Shown here in pieces: positions 42,522 through 51,705 of a DNA stretch of 64,000 bases; the stretch's first letter is position 1, and each line of letters opens with the position of its first letter. Origin of the DNA: Oscillatoria nigro-viridis PCC 7112. GTDB lineage: Bacteria > Cyanobacteriota > Cyanobacteriia > Cyanobacteriales > Microcoleaceae. Where the stretch lies: the NCBI RefSeq assembly GCF_000317475.1, contig NC_019729.1:6276501-6340500 (forward strand), given 5' to 3'. The notes below the pieces were generated by a model. The model was not told the DNA's origin, made no database searches, and worked only from the letters and a program-made list of their open reading frames with translations. A program made the position numbers and the translations under genes.

Positions 42522-44276
42522 GTGAAAATCAGGTACTTACCCTATCTAGCAGCCTTGTTAACAGCGACGCTCGTTTTAGCGATGGCCGAGCTATTCATTC
42601 GTTTAGAAAACGAACACTTCCAGCAGAGAAACCGCGTTGCTGTACTAGACCAACTGAGCACGGTGAGAGCTAAGCTTGAAGGGTCTTTAAACCAGCGATT
42701 ATTTGTAATGCAAAGTTTGGTAGCTTATATTTCAGTAACCAATCCAAATATTAGCCAAGCAGAGTTTGAAAATTTGACTAGAGTTATCTTAGCCAAACAA
42801 CCCGGTATTCCTAGCGCTGCATTGTTCAAAAATTCAATTGCAACCCATCTTTATCCTTTAGCAGGTCAAGAAGGTGCTTTAGGATTTGCACCCCTGAAAA
42901 TACCAGAAGAAAAAAAGCCATTTCAAAGAGCAATTGATACTAGGAATACTGTAGTTTCGGGACCAGTTAAATTAATCGAACAGGGTAATATGGCTTTGAT
43001 TACTCGTACCCCAATTTTTCTGACTCCTGTCGGCAAACCTCCTGAAAGCGGTCGCTATTGGGGAATGGTAAGCATTGGTATTGATTGGAATATTTTATTA
43101 AAAGAAGCGGGACTATTAGACTCATCTGCCAAGCTTAAATATGCGATTCGGGGGAAAGATGGATTAGGCGCTGCGGGAGAAGTGTTTTTTGGAAATGCTA
43201 AGGTTTTCCAGCAATCGCCTGTTACTTTAGAAGTAACTTTACCTAATGGTTCCTGGCAGTTAGCAGCTATTCCCCAAAATGGTTGGATTGAGAATTCACC
43301 TATTTTTAAGAGGTTGTGGATAGCTGCTAGTTTTAGTGCTATATTAACGGGAGGTGCAATATTTGTTTTGGTAAGTACGCCAGCAAAACTAAGAGAAAGA
43401 GCTTTACAGTTAGAATCTCTTTTGGAGGAACTACGACGTACCCAAACAATGATGATTCAAGCTGAAAAAATGTCGAGTTTGGGTCAGATGGTAGCAGGTG
43501 TCGCGCATGAGATTAACAATCCAGTAAACTTTATCCACGGTAATATTAGTTATTCCAGCGAGTATGTAGCTGATTTAATTCGTTTGTTAGATTTGTATCA
43601 AAGATACTATCCCGAACCTGCCCAAGAAATTAAACTAGAAGCTGATAATATAGACTTAGAATTTTTAGTTAAAGACTTACCAAAAACTATCAACTCGATG
43701 AAATTCGGAACCGAACGCATCCAGCAGATCGTCCTGTCATTACGTAATTTTTCGCGTTTAGATGAGTCGGACCGCAAAAAAGTAAATCTCCATGAAGGCA
43801 TTGATAGTACGCTATTAATTTTGCAAAATCGCTTAAAAGCTAACTCGCATCACTCGGAAATTAGAATTGTGAAAGAATATGGAGATTTACCAGCAATCGA
43901 GTGTTATGCAGGACAATTAAACCAGGCTTTTTTGAATTTAATCAACAACGCGATCGATACTTTGCAAGAGAAGCTATCGTCGCCGAATTCTCAGGATCTA
44001 TATTTCATTCCGACGATTCAGATTGCTACTCAACTTAAGGGCAAAATGGCCGAAATTAGGATTTCAGATAATGGATCGGGAATGAAAGAAGAAGTCCGAC
44101 GGAAAATATTCGATCCATTTTATACTACTAAACCAGTAGGCAAAGGTACGGGAATCGGCTTATCAATAACTTACCAAATTATAGTAGAGAGACACGGCGG
44201 AAAAATCGAATGCGTCTCCGAACCAGGAAAGGGAACGGAATTTGCGATTGCTATTCCTTTAACTAACAAGAATTAA
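42522..44276 (+). CDS. CHASE-type sensor histidine kinase
   Basis: A 584-residue membrane kinase. N-terminal membrane segment (about 5-22), an extracytoplasmic CHASE-like sensor domain (about 50-255, with KQPGIPSAALFKN and YPLAGQEGALGF), a second membrane segment (about 268-287) and a coiled linker precede the kinase. The phospho-acceptor is in VAGVAHEINNPVNF (His about 329). The N box QAFLNLINNAIDTL, G1 ISDNGSGM, F box IFDPFYTTKPVG and G2 GTGIGLSI are intact. No response regulator is adjacent, so it is an orphan. The start is GTG at 42522. Ligand unknown. Confidence 0.9.
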   Translation: MKIRYLPYLAALLTATLVLAMAELFIRLENEHFQQRNRVAVLDQLSTVRAKLEGSLNQRLFVMQSLVAYISVTNPNISQAEFENLTRVILAKQPGIPSAALFKNSIATHLYPLAGQEGALGFAPLKIPEEKKPFQRAIDTRNTVVSGPVKLIEQGNMALITRTPIFLTPVGKPPESGRYWGMVSIGIDWNILLKEAGLLDSSAKLKYAIRGKDGLGAAGEVFFGNAKVFQQSPVTLEVTLPNGSWQLAAIPQNGWIENSPIFKRLWIAASFSAILTGGAIFVLVSTPAKLRERALQLESLLEELRRTQTMMIQAEKMSSLGQMVAGVAHEINNPVNFIHGNISYSSEYVADLIRLLDLYQRYYPEPAQEIKLEADNIDLEFLVKDLPKTINSMKFGTERIQQIVLSLRNFSRLDESDRKKVNLHEGIDSTLLILQNRLKANSHHSEIRIVKEYGDLPAIECYAGQLNQAFLNLINNAIDTLQEKLSSPNSQDLYFIPTIQIATQLKGKMAEIRISDNGSGMKEEVRRKIFDPFYTTKPVGKGTGIGLSITYQIIVERHGGKIECVSEPGKGTEFAIAIPLTNKN

Positions 44277-44843
44277 CCCTCTTTTGTCACTATAAGCAGA
44301 GGAAAAGTGGAAATCAGGGATATTGAGGTTTGGAAAAATTGAACGACTTAAATTATTGACAAGCATTTGAAGTTTAAAAAAGCCCTCGGATAACTTAGGA
44401 ACAGTAAAAACTTGTAGCCAAGGTTTAATCAAGTTAAATAGTACAAATGGTTGAAGTATTAAACGGAGGTTGTTAAGAATATTCTTCCACCCATTTCCTC
44501 GATCCCACCCTGGATGTGATGAAAAATTAGATTCAGATTGTGGTGGTAATTTTAGCAGTTGTTCAGAGTGGAGACTAACCATCAAATAAGCGCTAAAAAT
44601 AATTTCCCACCATTTTTCTATTTGTGGATAATTAGTTAAGCGAAAATCTGCCCATCCTAATTCGTTTTTACTTTGCTTCAAACCATATTCTACCCAAGTT
44701 CTTAAACCATAAAAATTACCTACTTCTCTGGGTGTAATGTTGGGAAATTTACTCATTACATACCAAGTAGTGTTTTTGGGCAGCGCCTCTTTATCAGTTG
44801 TGATTTGCCAATATTTAATTTCCGGATTATCACCACAAATAAT
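44259..44843 (-). pseudogene. IS701/IS4-like transposase, C-terminal fragment
   Basis: Minus-strand codons YYIICGDNPEIKYWQITTDK, then LRTWVEYGLKQSKNELGWAD and EKWWEIIFSAYLMVSLHSEQ, match the C-terminal part of IS701-type DDE transposases. The N-terminal two thirds are missing: the fragment is cut near 44843 by the IS66-like element. Its 3' end overlaps the last 18 bases of the kinase gene in antisense. Confidence 0.7.
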
Positions 44844-44849
44844 GTAATA

Positions 44850-46136
44850 GTTCAAGACATTTTACTGAAAACAGATAACGTGTTATTCCGGAAAGAGAAG
44901 TATTACTCACCTTCTGAAAAGAAAACATACTTAGCATCGTTACTATCCGGATATGATGGAGAGTTTGGCCCGGGAATAAAAGCGTTAGTTATGAGCCTGT
45001 ATTACGGGGGAAACATGACTCAAGGGAAGCTATTAGATTTTTTAAGCAATATTGGGATTTCCATGTCAGCCGGTTATTTATCAAATCTGCTGGTAAATAA
45101 TTCATCAAAGTTTGAATCAGAATTTAACGAAGTGTATGTATCCGGATTAGCAAGTAGCCCCTGGCAACACTTAGACCAAACAAGTGCGCGTGTTAAAGGA
45201 GTAAATCACACTACAAATATAATTGGCAACCCATTATATACAGTTTATTCTACAACCTTAAGAAAAGACCGATTAAGCGTACTTGGAGTATTACAGAACA
45301 ACCGAGAACTTAAGTTTATTCTATCTCCACTTACTTACCAGCTATTAGATAAGTTCAATGTACCCCAGAAGTGGAGCCATCAAATTAAAGGATTGCTAAG
45401 AGAAATTCCGTTGAAGGGTGATGAGTTTAACTCCTTGCTGAATCAAAATCTGGGTTCTGCTGGCTCTCAACATCGTACCAGGATTTTCGAGGCAGCAGCG
45501 ATTGCTTTTTATGCTCAGCAATCCCAGATTCCGGTAATAAAAACTCTGGTGACTGATGATGCACCCCTGTTTAAATTACTCACAGATGATTTATCTTTAT
45601 GTTGGGTGCATGAAGCAAGACATTATAAAAAGTTAAGTCCATTTGTTACTTGTCATCAAAAAAAGTTAGACAAGTTTCTTGATGATTTTTGGGATTACTA
45701 CCGAGAATTATTAGCTTACAAAAACTCTCCATCTGGGTTAGAGAAGCTCAGACTCAAATCAAATTTTTTGGAAATTTTTGGCAGTCTAAGTGGTTATGAA
45801 CAATTAGATGAACGAAAAAAATTAACTTTGAGTAAAATATCTGAATTGCTTTTAGTTTTGGAGCATCCGGAATTACCTTTACATAATAACCCTGCCGAAT
45901 TAGCTGCTAGAACAATCGTGCAGCGACGAAATATTAGTTATGCAACCCAAACTTGTGAAGGAACTAAGGCGATGGATGTTTTCATGTCTCTGGTGGCGAC
46001 TACCCGCAAATTAGGAATTAGCTTTTTTGAATATATGAACGACCGTATTTCTCACCGGGGAAATATTCCATCTTTGGGGATGATTATTCGTGAACACTCT
46101 TCTCTTTGTTCTTTCGGTATGTCCTGGGATTATTGA
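44850..46136 (+). CDS. IS66-like transposase, N-terminally truncated
   Basis: The frame is open from 44805 (443 residues), but the first 15 or so residues come from the antisense of the IS701-like fragment. The real homology begins near DILLKTDNVLFRKEKYYSPS. Landmarks are HLDQTSARVKGVNHT, VTDDAPLFKLLTDD (possible catalytic Asp) and the C-terminal HNNPAELAARTIVQRRNISY followed by KAMDVFMSLVATTRKLGISF, typical of IS66-like transposases in cyanobacteria. The N-terminal domain expected in complete proteins is missing. No terminal repeats were identified. Confidence 0.7.
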   Translation, partial: VQDILLKTDNVLFRKEKYYSPSEKKTYLASLLSGYDGEFGPGIKALVMSLYYGGNMTQGKLLDFLSNIGISMSAGYLSNLLVNNSSKFESEFNEVYVSGLASSPWQHLDQTSARVKGVNHTTNIIGNPLYTVYSTTLRKDRLSVLGVLQNNRELKFILSPLTYQLLDKFNVPQKWSHQIKGLLREIPLKGDEFNSLLNQNLGSAGSQHRTRIFEAAAIAFYAQQSQIPVIKTLVTDDAPLFKLLTDDLSLCWVHEARHYKKLSPFVTCHQKKLDKFLDDFWDYYRELLAYKNSPSGLEKLRLKSNFLEIFGSLSGYEQLDERKKLTLSKISELLLVLEHPELPLHNNPAELAARTIVQRRNISYATQTCEGTKAMDVFMSLVATTRKLGISFFEYMNDRISHRGNIPSLGMIIREHSSLCSFGMSWDY

Positions 46137-47007
46137 AGAAATTCAAAAAAATATAAATGCTCTGAATTATTGCTCCTTGATTCCTTTAATAAGTGTCGTA
46201 TAAACCCACGGTTAATTGTGACTTTAGTGGCTAAAAAATACTATGACATTCTTGATTTTATGATTGATAATACGTCATATTTTACCATGCTGTGCCTAAA
46301 TTGTGAACCTTCTTTTTTTGCTGTGACCCCGATTTATTGAGCGGATACGAATACTGTTTAAACTTGTGCTGTTTTTAAATTCTTAGCAGCGACAGATATG
46401 TGATGAATTATACAAAATGAGCCGTTACTGGCAATTCTCGCGGACGAGCGATCGCCCCCAATGAATTCAGGAAACAGATTCACCGCCACACTGCACAAAA
46501 TATCTGGATTCTCAAGCTGCGAGTCTTCGTTGGCCCGGAGATCGCAAAGCTGCCTTAATTAACACAAATAAGGGCTTTGCAAGAAAATCCCAAAAATATA
46601 TCCTTGAGAAACAACAATAAAAACTTGCTCGCTTATTGTAGCCCCGGTAACAACACGTATGCCTGAAGTTATAGTCCACAGCCAAGTCTACGGGACGATC
46701 TAAATCAATAGGGTGATGTGCCAGTGTGGGGGTGTTAAGAGGGGCGATCGAAGAGGAATGTTCCCCGAGCGATCGCTTCCCAATCGGGGAGTGTAAAACC
46801 TAGGAAGGCAAGGAGTTGGAGACAATGCTGAACTTTTTGAGTTTAGGAGAGTAGCATTAGCACTAAACTCTGCCGTATTGTGGAAAGCGAGCCAAATTTG
46901 TAACAGTTCTTAACTATAAATAATTCTGCCAAAACTGCTAGCATAGTGACACTTTTGCTAGCAAAAACAGATAAAGTAAATAAAGTTGGCTAGCTCTAGA
47001 CGCTCCG
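46137..47007. other. Long non-coding stretch after the IS66-like gene
   Basis: No ORF with recognisable similarity is present. It contains HIP1 octamers (around 46448 and 46771) and an inverted repeat CCCCGA…TCGGGG spanning about 46764-46788. The first 200 bp probably belong to the end of the transposable element. Confidence 0.5.
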
Positions 47008-47043
47008 ATCCCCATCCTGGGGATATTGAATCAATTTGATTCA
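47008..47043. promoter_or_regulatory. Two adjacent palindromes upstream of a small ORF
   Basis: ATCCCCATCCTGGGGAT (47008-47024, 6-bp arms) is followed after two bases by TGAATCAATTTGATTCA (47027-47043), a perfect 8-1-8 palindrome. They end 80 bp before the ATG at 47124. The second looks like a repressor operator; together they could also form stacked hairpins in RNA. Confidence 0.5.
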
Positions 47044-47123
47044 TACAAAGTGGTTTTAGAGTTACAATCGGAACCAAAGCATCGCTATTTAACTGAGTTC
47101 TTTACTTACTTTTACTTTCAGCT

Positions 47124-47348
47124 ATGAACGTGGATTTTATCAAAGCCCAAGTCAGGTTGCTACAGGGTGCAAGTTCATCGGAGCGAGAAACCCTTATTAA
47201 AAACATCGGCGTCTGTGCTGGCGTGATCCGACCGGGAGAGTACGTGACTCCGCAACGGAAGCACGCTATCACTCTCTGGCTGCAAACAAATGCGGTTCGC
47301 CTCCGGCTTCCCCAACTTCCTCTGGACTTATCAGGCCAAAAGCCTTAA
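47124..47348 (+). CDS. Small protein of unknown function
   Basis: A 74-residue protein: MNVDFIKAQVRLLQGASSSE, then RETLIKNIGVCAGVIRPGEY. Two predicted helices are separated by a Gly-rich turn, and the C-terminus is Pro/Leu-rich. Codon use resembles the chromosomal genes, and the palindromic region upstream supports expression. I do not recognise the family. It stands alone between mobile remnants. Confidence 0.5.
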   Translation: MNVDFIKAQVRLLQGASSSERETLIKNIGVCAGVIRPGEYVTPQRKHAITLWLQTNAVRLRLPQLPLDLSGQKP

Positions 47349-48107
47349 CAGGGAAGTAATCAAGAGATAGCGACAGAATCAAAGAAATTAGTCAATCTTA
47401 CCTAAAAGTGCGTTTTTATTGAGCTGTACAGGATCAATGAAACACGATTAAGATTGAAAAAATGTTTGTAGGGAAAGTTGGGCTCGAAAACACGCCTGTG
47501 GACAAGAAGCGGCCGACCGCCTTGGCAGACACAGGAAGTGAACGTCAAACCTGCTCTAAAAGTAGATTTGAGTAAGTTTCACAGAAAGGATTATTCTGCA
47601 CAACTATAACCTGGGTTATTTGCTTTTAGATTTGAGATTCACGATTTAGCTGGTACTGGATAAATTTGCTATTTGTGGATCGCCTGAAAAATTATCCTAT
47701 TCAATAGGTATAACTAATTACAGGGGCAGTCATTGAACTGCCCTTACTTTTGAACCCCGATGCGAAACTGGTGCAAGTTACAATAAACGCATCTACTTGC
47801 AGATAGAGTTTAGGTGAACTTTCCTGTAAGCAGCAGCGGCTCTATATTATCTGGTAGGTTCGAGAGAAGGGGAGAGGGGGAGAGGATTTGACGAGCTTTA
47901 ATAGGGAATGAATATCATCAAACAGAACGAGTTATAGCAATCCTTGCAGGAGTCGTACAAAGATGTAGGGATAGTGCCTTTCTTTGCCTACCCCTGCCTC
48001 ATGGGGGCAACCACGAGGGGTTTGCCCCTACAAGAATTACACAAAGGATTTAGGATTGCTATATTACAATTCACTTGCTTTCTAATATATTTTTCCACAA
48101 AAATTCT
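47349..48107. other. Intergenic region with a terminator-like hairpin and a dispersed repeat
   Basis: GGGCAGT/ACTGCCC (47724-47743, 6-base loop, then TTACTTTT) may terminate transcription. A GGGGGCAACCACGAGGGGTT-type dispersed repeat lies at about 48003-48026. No gene is seen. Confidence 0.5.
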
Positions 48108-48359
48108 GTGAGCAAAAAACAAAAATTTCCTTATTTAGTTGGTTCCCGATGGACTTCACACCAAAAAACTTGGGGGTGGCGGCACTTTCAAGTGGTCAAC
48201 CGAAAAAACGAAGGTAAATGGGTATTTGCAGAAATGGTGGCGGCTTGCGATCCAAATGTCCGTTTTTGGGTGAACGCCGCACAGCTCAAAGACCGATCGC
48301 TCTGGCAAGCTGGATGGCAGTCTACGCAAGAATTAGAGGAATTAGAAACGGCAGACTAA
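48108..48359 (+). CDS. TIGR02450-type Trp-rich small protein
   Basis: An 83-residue protein rich in Trp. LVGSRWTSHQKTWGWRHFQV, WVFAEMVAACDPNVRFWVNA and LKDRSLWQAGW match the TIGR02450 family, small conserved proteins of unknown function found in cyanobacteria and gamma-proteobacteria. The GTG at 48108 (SKKQKFPYL) is preferred to the TTG at 48075, whose 11-residue extension is not conserved-looking. Confidence 0.75.
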   Translation: MSKKQKFPYLVGSRWTSHQKTWGWRHFQVVNRKNEGKWVFAEMVAACDPNVRFWVNAAQLKDRSLWQAGWQSTQELEELETAD

Positions 48360-48573
48360 AAGACAGGGCTGTGGGGCAGAGCGAGCGGAACTTCCGCCGC
48401 CTGCTGCTATAGTTCCGATCCAAACCAATACGGAGTGAGACTTTCCCGGTTTTGAAAAATTTTTTACATGACTGCAAGTCCTGGAAACTCTGATGTAGCA
48501 GCGTTTTTGCTTAAGTATGTCGGTGGGAAAAATCATAAGTATGTAACAAAACATTAAGTACGGCGAGCCGAAC

Positions 48574-48745
48574 TCAATTTAATGTTTTTTGTATGGTGGT
48601 TTCCTTTTTTCCTCGCTTGTCGTGTCCTAAATTAAGCCAAATGACAGAAGCTGCCAGATAAATTGCACCTAAAATGTTGGCAGCGCGTTTGTGGTAGCGG
48701 GTTGCGATCGCTCGGTACTGCTTGAGATTGACTAAGGTCGATCGT
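48574..48745 (-). pseudogene. IS5-type transposase, C-terminal scrap
   Basis: Minus-strand codons LVNLKQYRAIATRYHKRAAN and ILGAIYLAASVIWLN match the end of an IS5-type transposase. The frame joins antisense sequence of the neighbouring M24 gene's 3' end near 48745. Only about 45 codons remain. Confidence 0.65.
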
Positions 48746-49844
48746 CCCATATTTCCAGCGGCACAGGGCGCAACCTTCCCGCTACTTCTACACTGGGCCA
48801 ATTCGGATCGAAAGTCAAATTTTCCAACGTTCCATCGCTGTGAATTACAAACGTATCCTCAATTTTTGCTCCCGACAAACTCGGATTCCAAGCCACAGCC
48901 ATATTTTCTGCCAAAATATCTGAAGTACCCGGATTCGCCACAATTTCCCGCGCCAAATATCCGGTAGTTCCGCCTTGATGGTGTTCCGCAATTGCTTGAG
49001 GATATCCGTGCTCTTCATAAGCAGTTTTAAGCGTATCATAAACCGCATTCAGCCTAACTCCCGGCCGGCAAAAATTTAGCGCTGTGGCTTCAATTTCCCT
49101 GACTTGTCGGTGCAACTCTGAATGCTTTTCCCCAAGAAAATCGAAACAGACAAATCTAGTTAAATTTGCATACAAACCCCATCCCCTCGCGCAAAATACT
49201 AACATTGCTTGTCGTCCAATTGGTTCGGCGGTTGCTGTGGCGTGGCGGTACAGCGGCAAACGCCTTTCTCCAGCAACTAATGTCAGGGCTGGATGCAAAC
49301 CTCTCGCCCACAAAGCTTCTGCACCGGCTCCCGCTAGCTGATATTCTGTCCATGTTGGTTTTGCTGCGGAAAGTACCTCTGTCATCGCTTCGCTGGCTAG
49401 ACGCCCGACTCGCCGGTATCGCTCTAATTCGCTTGACATCATTGCCTGTTTGCGGGATTGTAGAGATGCGATTATTGGTGTTTCTTGGGAATTTGGCCGA
49501 TCGCTCATGACGTTACCGCCACCAGTAATTTCTTTGACGAAAGCTTCGCGCTGTGCAACATCAGCCCAAGGATAGATGTGCAGTTGAAAGTTGGCTGGCA
49601 ATTCTTCATCTTGCAAGCGTTGAGCTTCGATTTCATCGGTGAGAACCCAAGCTGTTTCGGCGGTGATTAAAAGTTCTGCCACTCCGGTTTCTGCGGTTAG
49701 CAATACTGTATGGGAACCGCCGGCTGTGGCCCAGGCAAACCAGTCAGTGCCTCGCAAGCGAAGGGCGATCGCTTTTGTTTCGGTTAAGGCTTTGCGGATG
49801 AATTCGAGTTTGCTGTCAACTTCTGGGTTTAATGAGTTTATCAT
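48732..49844 (-). CDS. M24-fold (aminopeptidase P-like) protein lacking most metal ligands
   Basis: A 370-residue protein from the ATG at 49844. The N-terminal creatinase-like domain (residues 1-150) is followed by the pita-bread fold. The positions of the two Asp ligands read LVFCARGWGLYANLTRF (first Asp absent, second replaced by Asn). The HGTGHxxG-like His segment reads EHHQGGTTGY, and the first Glu segment reads AWNPSLSG in place of xEPG; only the final Glu (GAKIEDTF) is kept. It may be a non-peptidase binding protein. The open frame extends upstream to 49958 through a GGAAGAA array, which is not part of the gene. Confidence 0.82.
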   Translation of the reverse strand: MINSLNPEVDSKLEFIRKALTETKAIALRLRGTDWFAWATAGGSHTVLLTAETGVAELLITAETAWVLTDEIEAQRLQDEELPANFQLHIYPWADVAQREAFVKEITGGGNVMSDRPNSQETPIIASLQSRKQAMMSSELERYRRVGRLASEAMTEVLSAAKPTWTEYQLAGAGAEALWARGLHPALTLVAGERRLPLYRHATATAEPIGRQAMLVFCARGWGLYANLTRFVCFDFLGEKHSELHRQVREIEATALNFCRPGVRLNAVYDTLKTAYEEHGYPQAIAEHHQGGTTGYLAREIVANPGTSDILAENMAVAWNPSLSGAKIEDTFVIHSDGTLENLTFDPNWPSVEVAGRLRPVPLEIWDDRP

Positions 49845-49849
49845 ATATG

Positions 49850-49936
49850 GAAGAAGGAAGAAGGAAGAAGGAAGAAGGAAGAAGTCAACTCCCCCTGCTG
49901 CCCCTGAAGGGGGAAGGAAGAAGGAAGAAGGAAGAA
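49850..49936. repeat. GGAAGAA heptamer arrays flanking a short C-rich insert
   Basis: About five GGAAGAA units (49851-49884) and three to four more (49912-49935) surround a CCCCCTGCTGCCCCTGAAGG segment. They sit at the 5' side of the M24 gene, immediately upstream of its start. Confidence 0.85.
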
Positions 49937-49964
49937 AGTCACTGATTTTAGTTAACATTTCCTA

Positions 49965-50020
49965 AATCTAAAATCTGCGATCTCTAAAATCTAAAATCTA
50001 AAATCTAAAATCTAAAATCG
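49965..50020. repeat. AAAATCT heptamer array running into galT
   Basis: Six or more TCTAAAA units cover the galT stop codon (50005-50007, minus strand) and code for the last residues of the protein (IDFRF). Confidence 0.85.
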
Positions 50021-51093
50021 ATAGATACTGCTTGCAATTCTTTAGCTTTTTCTTCGGGTAAAGCGTCGTTGGCAAACATTCCGGCGGCGAGTTCGGTTCC
50101 TGCTAGGTATTTTAATCGATCGCTCGATCGATAGGGCGGATAAAATTGGGCGTGCAAATGCGCTTCGGGATGGGGCTTCCCGTCTGTGGGCCCTTGAAAC
50201 CAAGCCATCAAATAAGGGAACGGGCGATGCCACAAACCGTCGTATTTGAGGGTGACTGTTTTTAAGGCCTTAGCGAGTGATTGCCGCTGTTTTTCCGTCA
50301 AATCGATAAATGTAGCAGCGGGGGCGATCGGGGCCATCCACACTTCGTAAGGGTAGCGGGCACAAGCGGGGACAAAGGCGATCGCCTCTTCGTCTAAATA
50401 AATAATTCGCTGTTTGTCGGAAATCTCTTTTTGAATCAAATCTTGCAGCAAACCGCTACTGTTTTTTTGATAGTAAACCGACTGACATTCTAACATCCGT
50501 GCCGGCACCGGTGGGACGAACGGATAAGCGTAAATTTGACCGTGGGGATGGTGCAAAGTTACTCCGACTTCCACACCGCGATTTTCAAAGGGCAAGACGT
50601 ATTCAATTTCGGGATTGCTGCCGATAACTGAAGTGCGATCGGCCCATACTTCTAACAGCAATTCCAAGTGAGATAACTCCAAAGCGCCGAGGGAAGCCAG
50701 GGGATCTTGAGTGAAAACCACGACTTCGCAAATGCCTTTAGCTGGCAAAGTTTCGACAATACTTGCAGGTGCATTTTTTGCTTGCAAAGTCATCGAGGGA
50801 AAGCGGTTGTCAAACACTGCTACATCGTAATCTCCCGGCGGCAATTCTGTCGGAAACTTAGGGTTAATTGTAGCTGCTAGCGGGTTGTATTCCGGCGGCG
50901 GCATGAAAGTTCTTCCCTGACGGTGGCTGGCGTATGCTACCCATTCCCCCCGCAAAGGATGCCAGCGAAAGTGCGGGTTTGCCTGTACGGGTTCATTGCT
51001 GGGACTTACGGCCGCGATACCTTCTGGGATTGGGTAGCGGCTGTACAGTGTGAGTGGGCGGCCGTCGGGTTTTAGCAATGTTTGGGCGTACAT
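50005..51093 (-). CDS. galT: Galactose-1-phosphate uridylyltransferase
   Basis: A 362-residue GalT that exchanges UMP between UDP-glucose and galactose-1-phosphate (Leloir pathway). The catalytic His is in HHPHGQIYAYPF (near residue 185). The N-terminal NPHFRWHPLRGEWVAYASHR and the C-terminal HPEAHLHAQFYPP are typical. The final residues and stop codon lie within an AAAATCT heptamer array, so the C-terminus is repeat-derived. No galK or galE is adjacent. Confidence 0.95.
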   Translation of the reverse strand: MYAQTLLKPDGRPLTLYSRYPIPEGIAAVSPSNEPVQANPHFRWHPLRGEWVAYASHRQGRTFMPPPEYNPLAATINPKFPTELPPGDYDVAVFDNRFPSMTLQAKNAPASIVETLPAKGICEVVVFTQDPLASLGALELSHLELLLEVWADRTSVIGSNPEIEYVLPFENRGVEVGVTLHHPHGQIYAYPFVPPVPARMLECQSVYYQKNSSGLLQDLIQKEISDKQRIIYLDEEAIAFVPACARYPYEVWMAPIAPAATFIDLTEKQRQSLAKALKTVTLKYDGLWHRPFPYLMAWFQGPTDGKPHPEAHLHAQFYPPYRSSDRLKYLAGTELAAGMFANDALPEEKAKELQAVSIDFRF

Positions 51094-51453
51094 TTTTTGT
51101 AGGGCGGGCGATCGCGTTTAATATATGTTAGGAGTATAACTTCGTGCTTTGAGAATCCGCCCCTACCTAAAGTCGCAAATTATGTTAACAAGTTTAGTTT
51201 GCAGTACCAACGTCAGCCGATCGTCCGCCAGTCCGCCAGGGGTTGAAACCCACGTTTAGCTAAAGTGCTCGCTATGAGGACTCATGAGTTGTTGAGTCGT
51301 ATCTAAGAGGAGTTTAGCTTTGACAGGACTTACGCAGGCCCCCTATATATAGTGTTCCCAAACAGGGAGCTCCTTTTTATCTCATCAAGAGCGATCTTCA
51401 CGAGATTAAAAACTTGATGGTTCAAAAAATCACCAATTCTCCTGTTTAACAAG
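51094..51453. other. Intergenic region upstream of galT
   Basis: No ORF. A CAGGACTTACGCA motif near 51328 matches the ends of the palindromic elements at 61439 and 62738, and may be a solo remnant of that family. Confidence 0.45.
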
Positions 51454-51577
51454 AGACCTCTTGCAAAAATAGCTGGGACGGGCTCTCCGGCCCGTCCCAC
51501 AAAAAGTTTTTTCTCTTGTGAGATGGGCCGGAGAGCCCGTCCGAAAATTTGATCGAAAGGACTTTTGCAAGAAGTCT
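51454..51577. mobile_element. MITE-like nested palindrome
   Basis: The outer arms are AGACCTCTTGCAAAA (51454-51468) and TTTTGCAAGAAGTCT (51563-51577). The inner arms are GACGGGCTCTCCGGCCC and GGGCCGGAGAGCCCGTC. The 124-bp unit has no ORF and the shape of a miniature inverted-repeat element. Its transcript would form one long hairpin. Confidence 0.7.
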
Positions 51578-51705
51578 AAGATATAGGAGTAGGAAAGGAT
51601 ACTGGTCAGACTAACTATTGCAGGAGACATGAGTCAGCATTAGTCTTTTTAATGAGGGCTAATGTCCTGACTACGATCGCAATTCCCAATTACCCAGTAT
51701 ATTTA

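Noticed and set aside
48218..48412. An alternative frame overlapping the TIGR02450-type gene
   Set aside because: The overlapping frame matches the Trp-rich family clearly; this one has no recognisable features.
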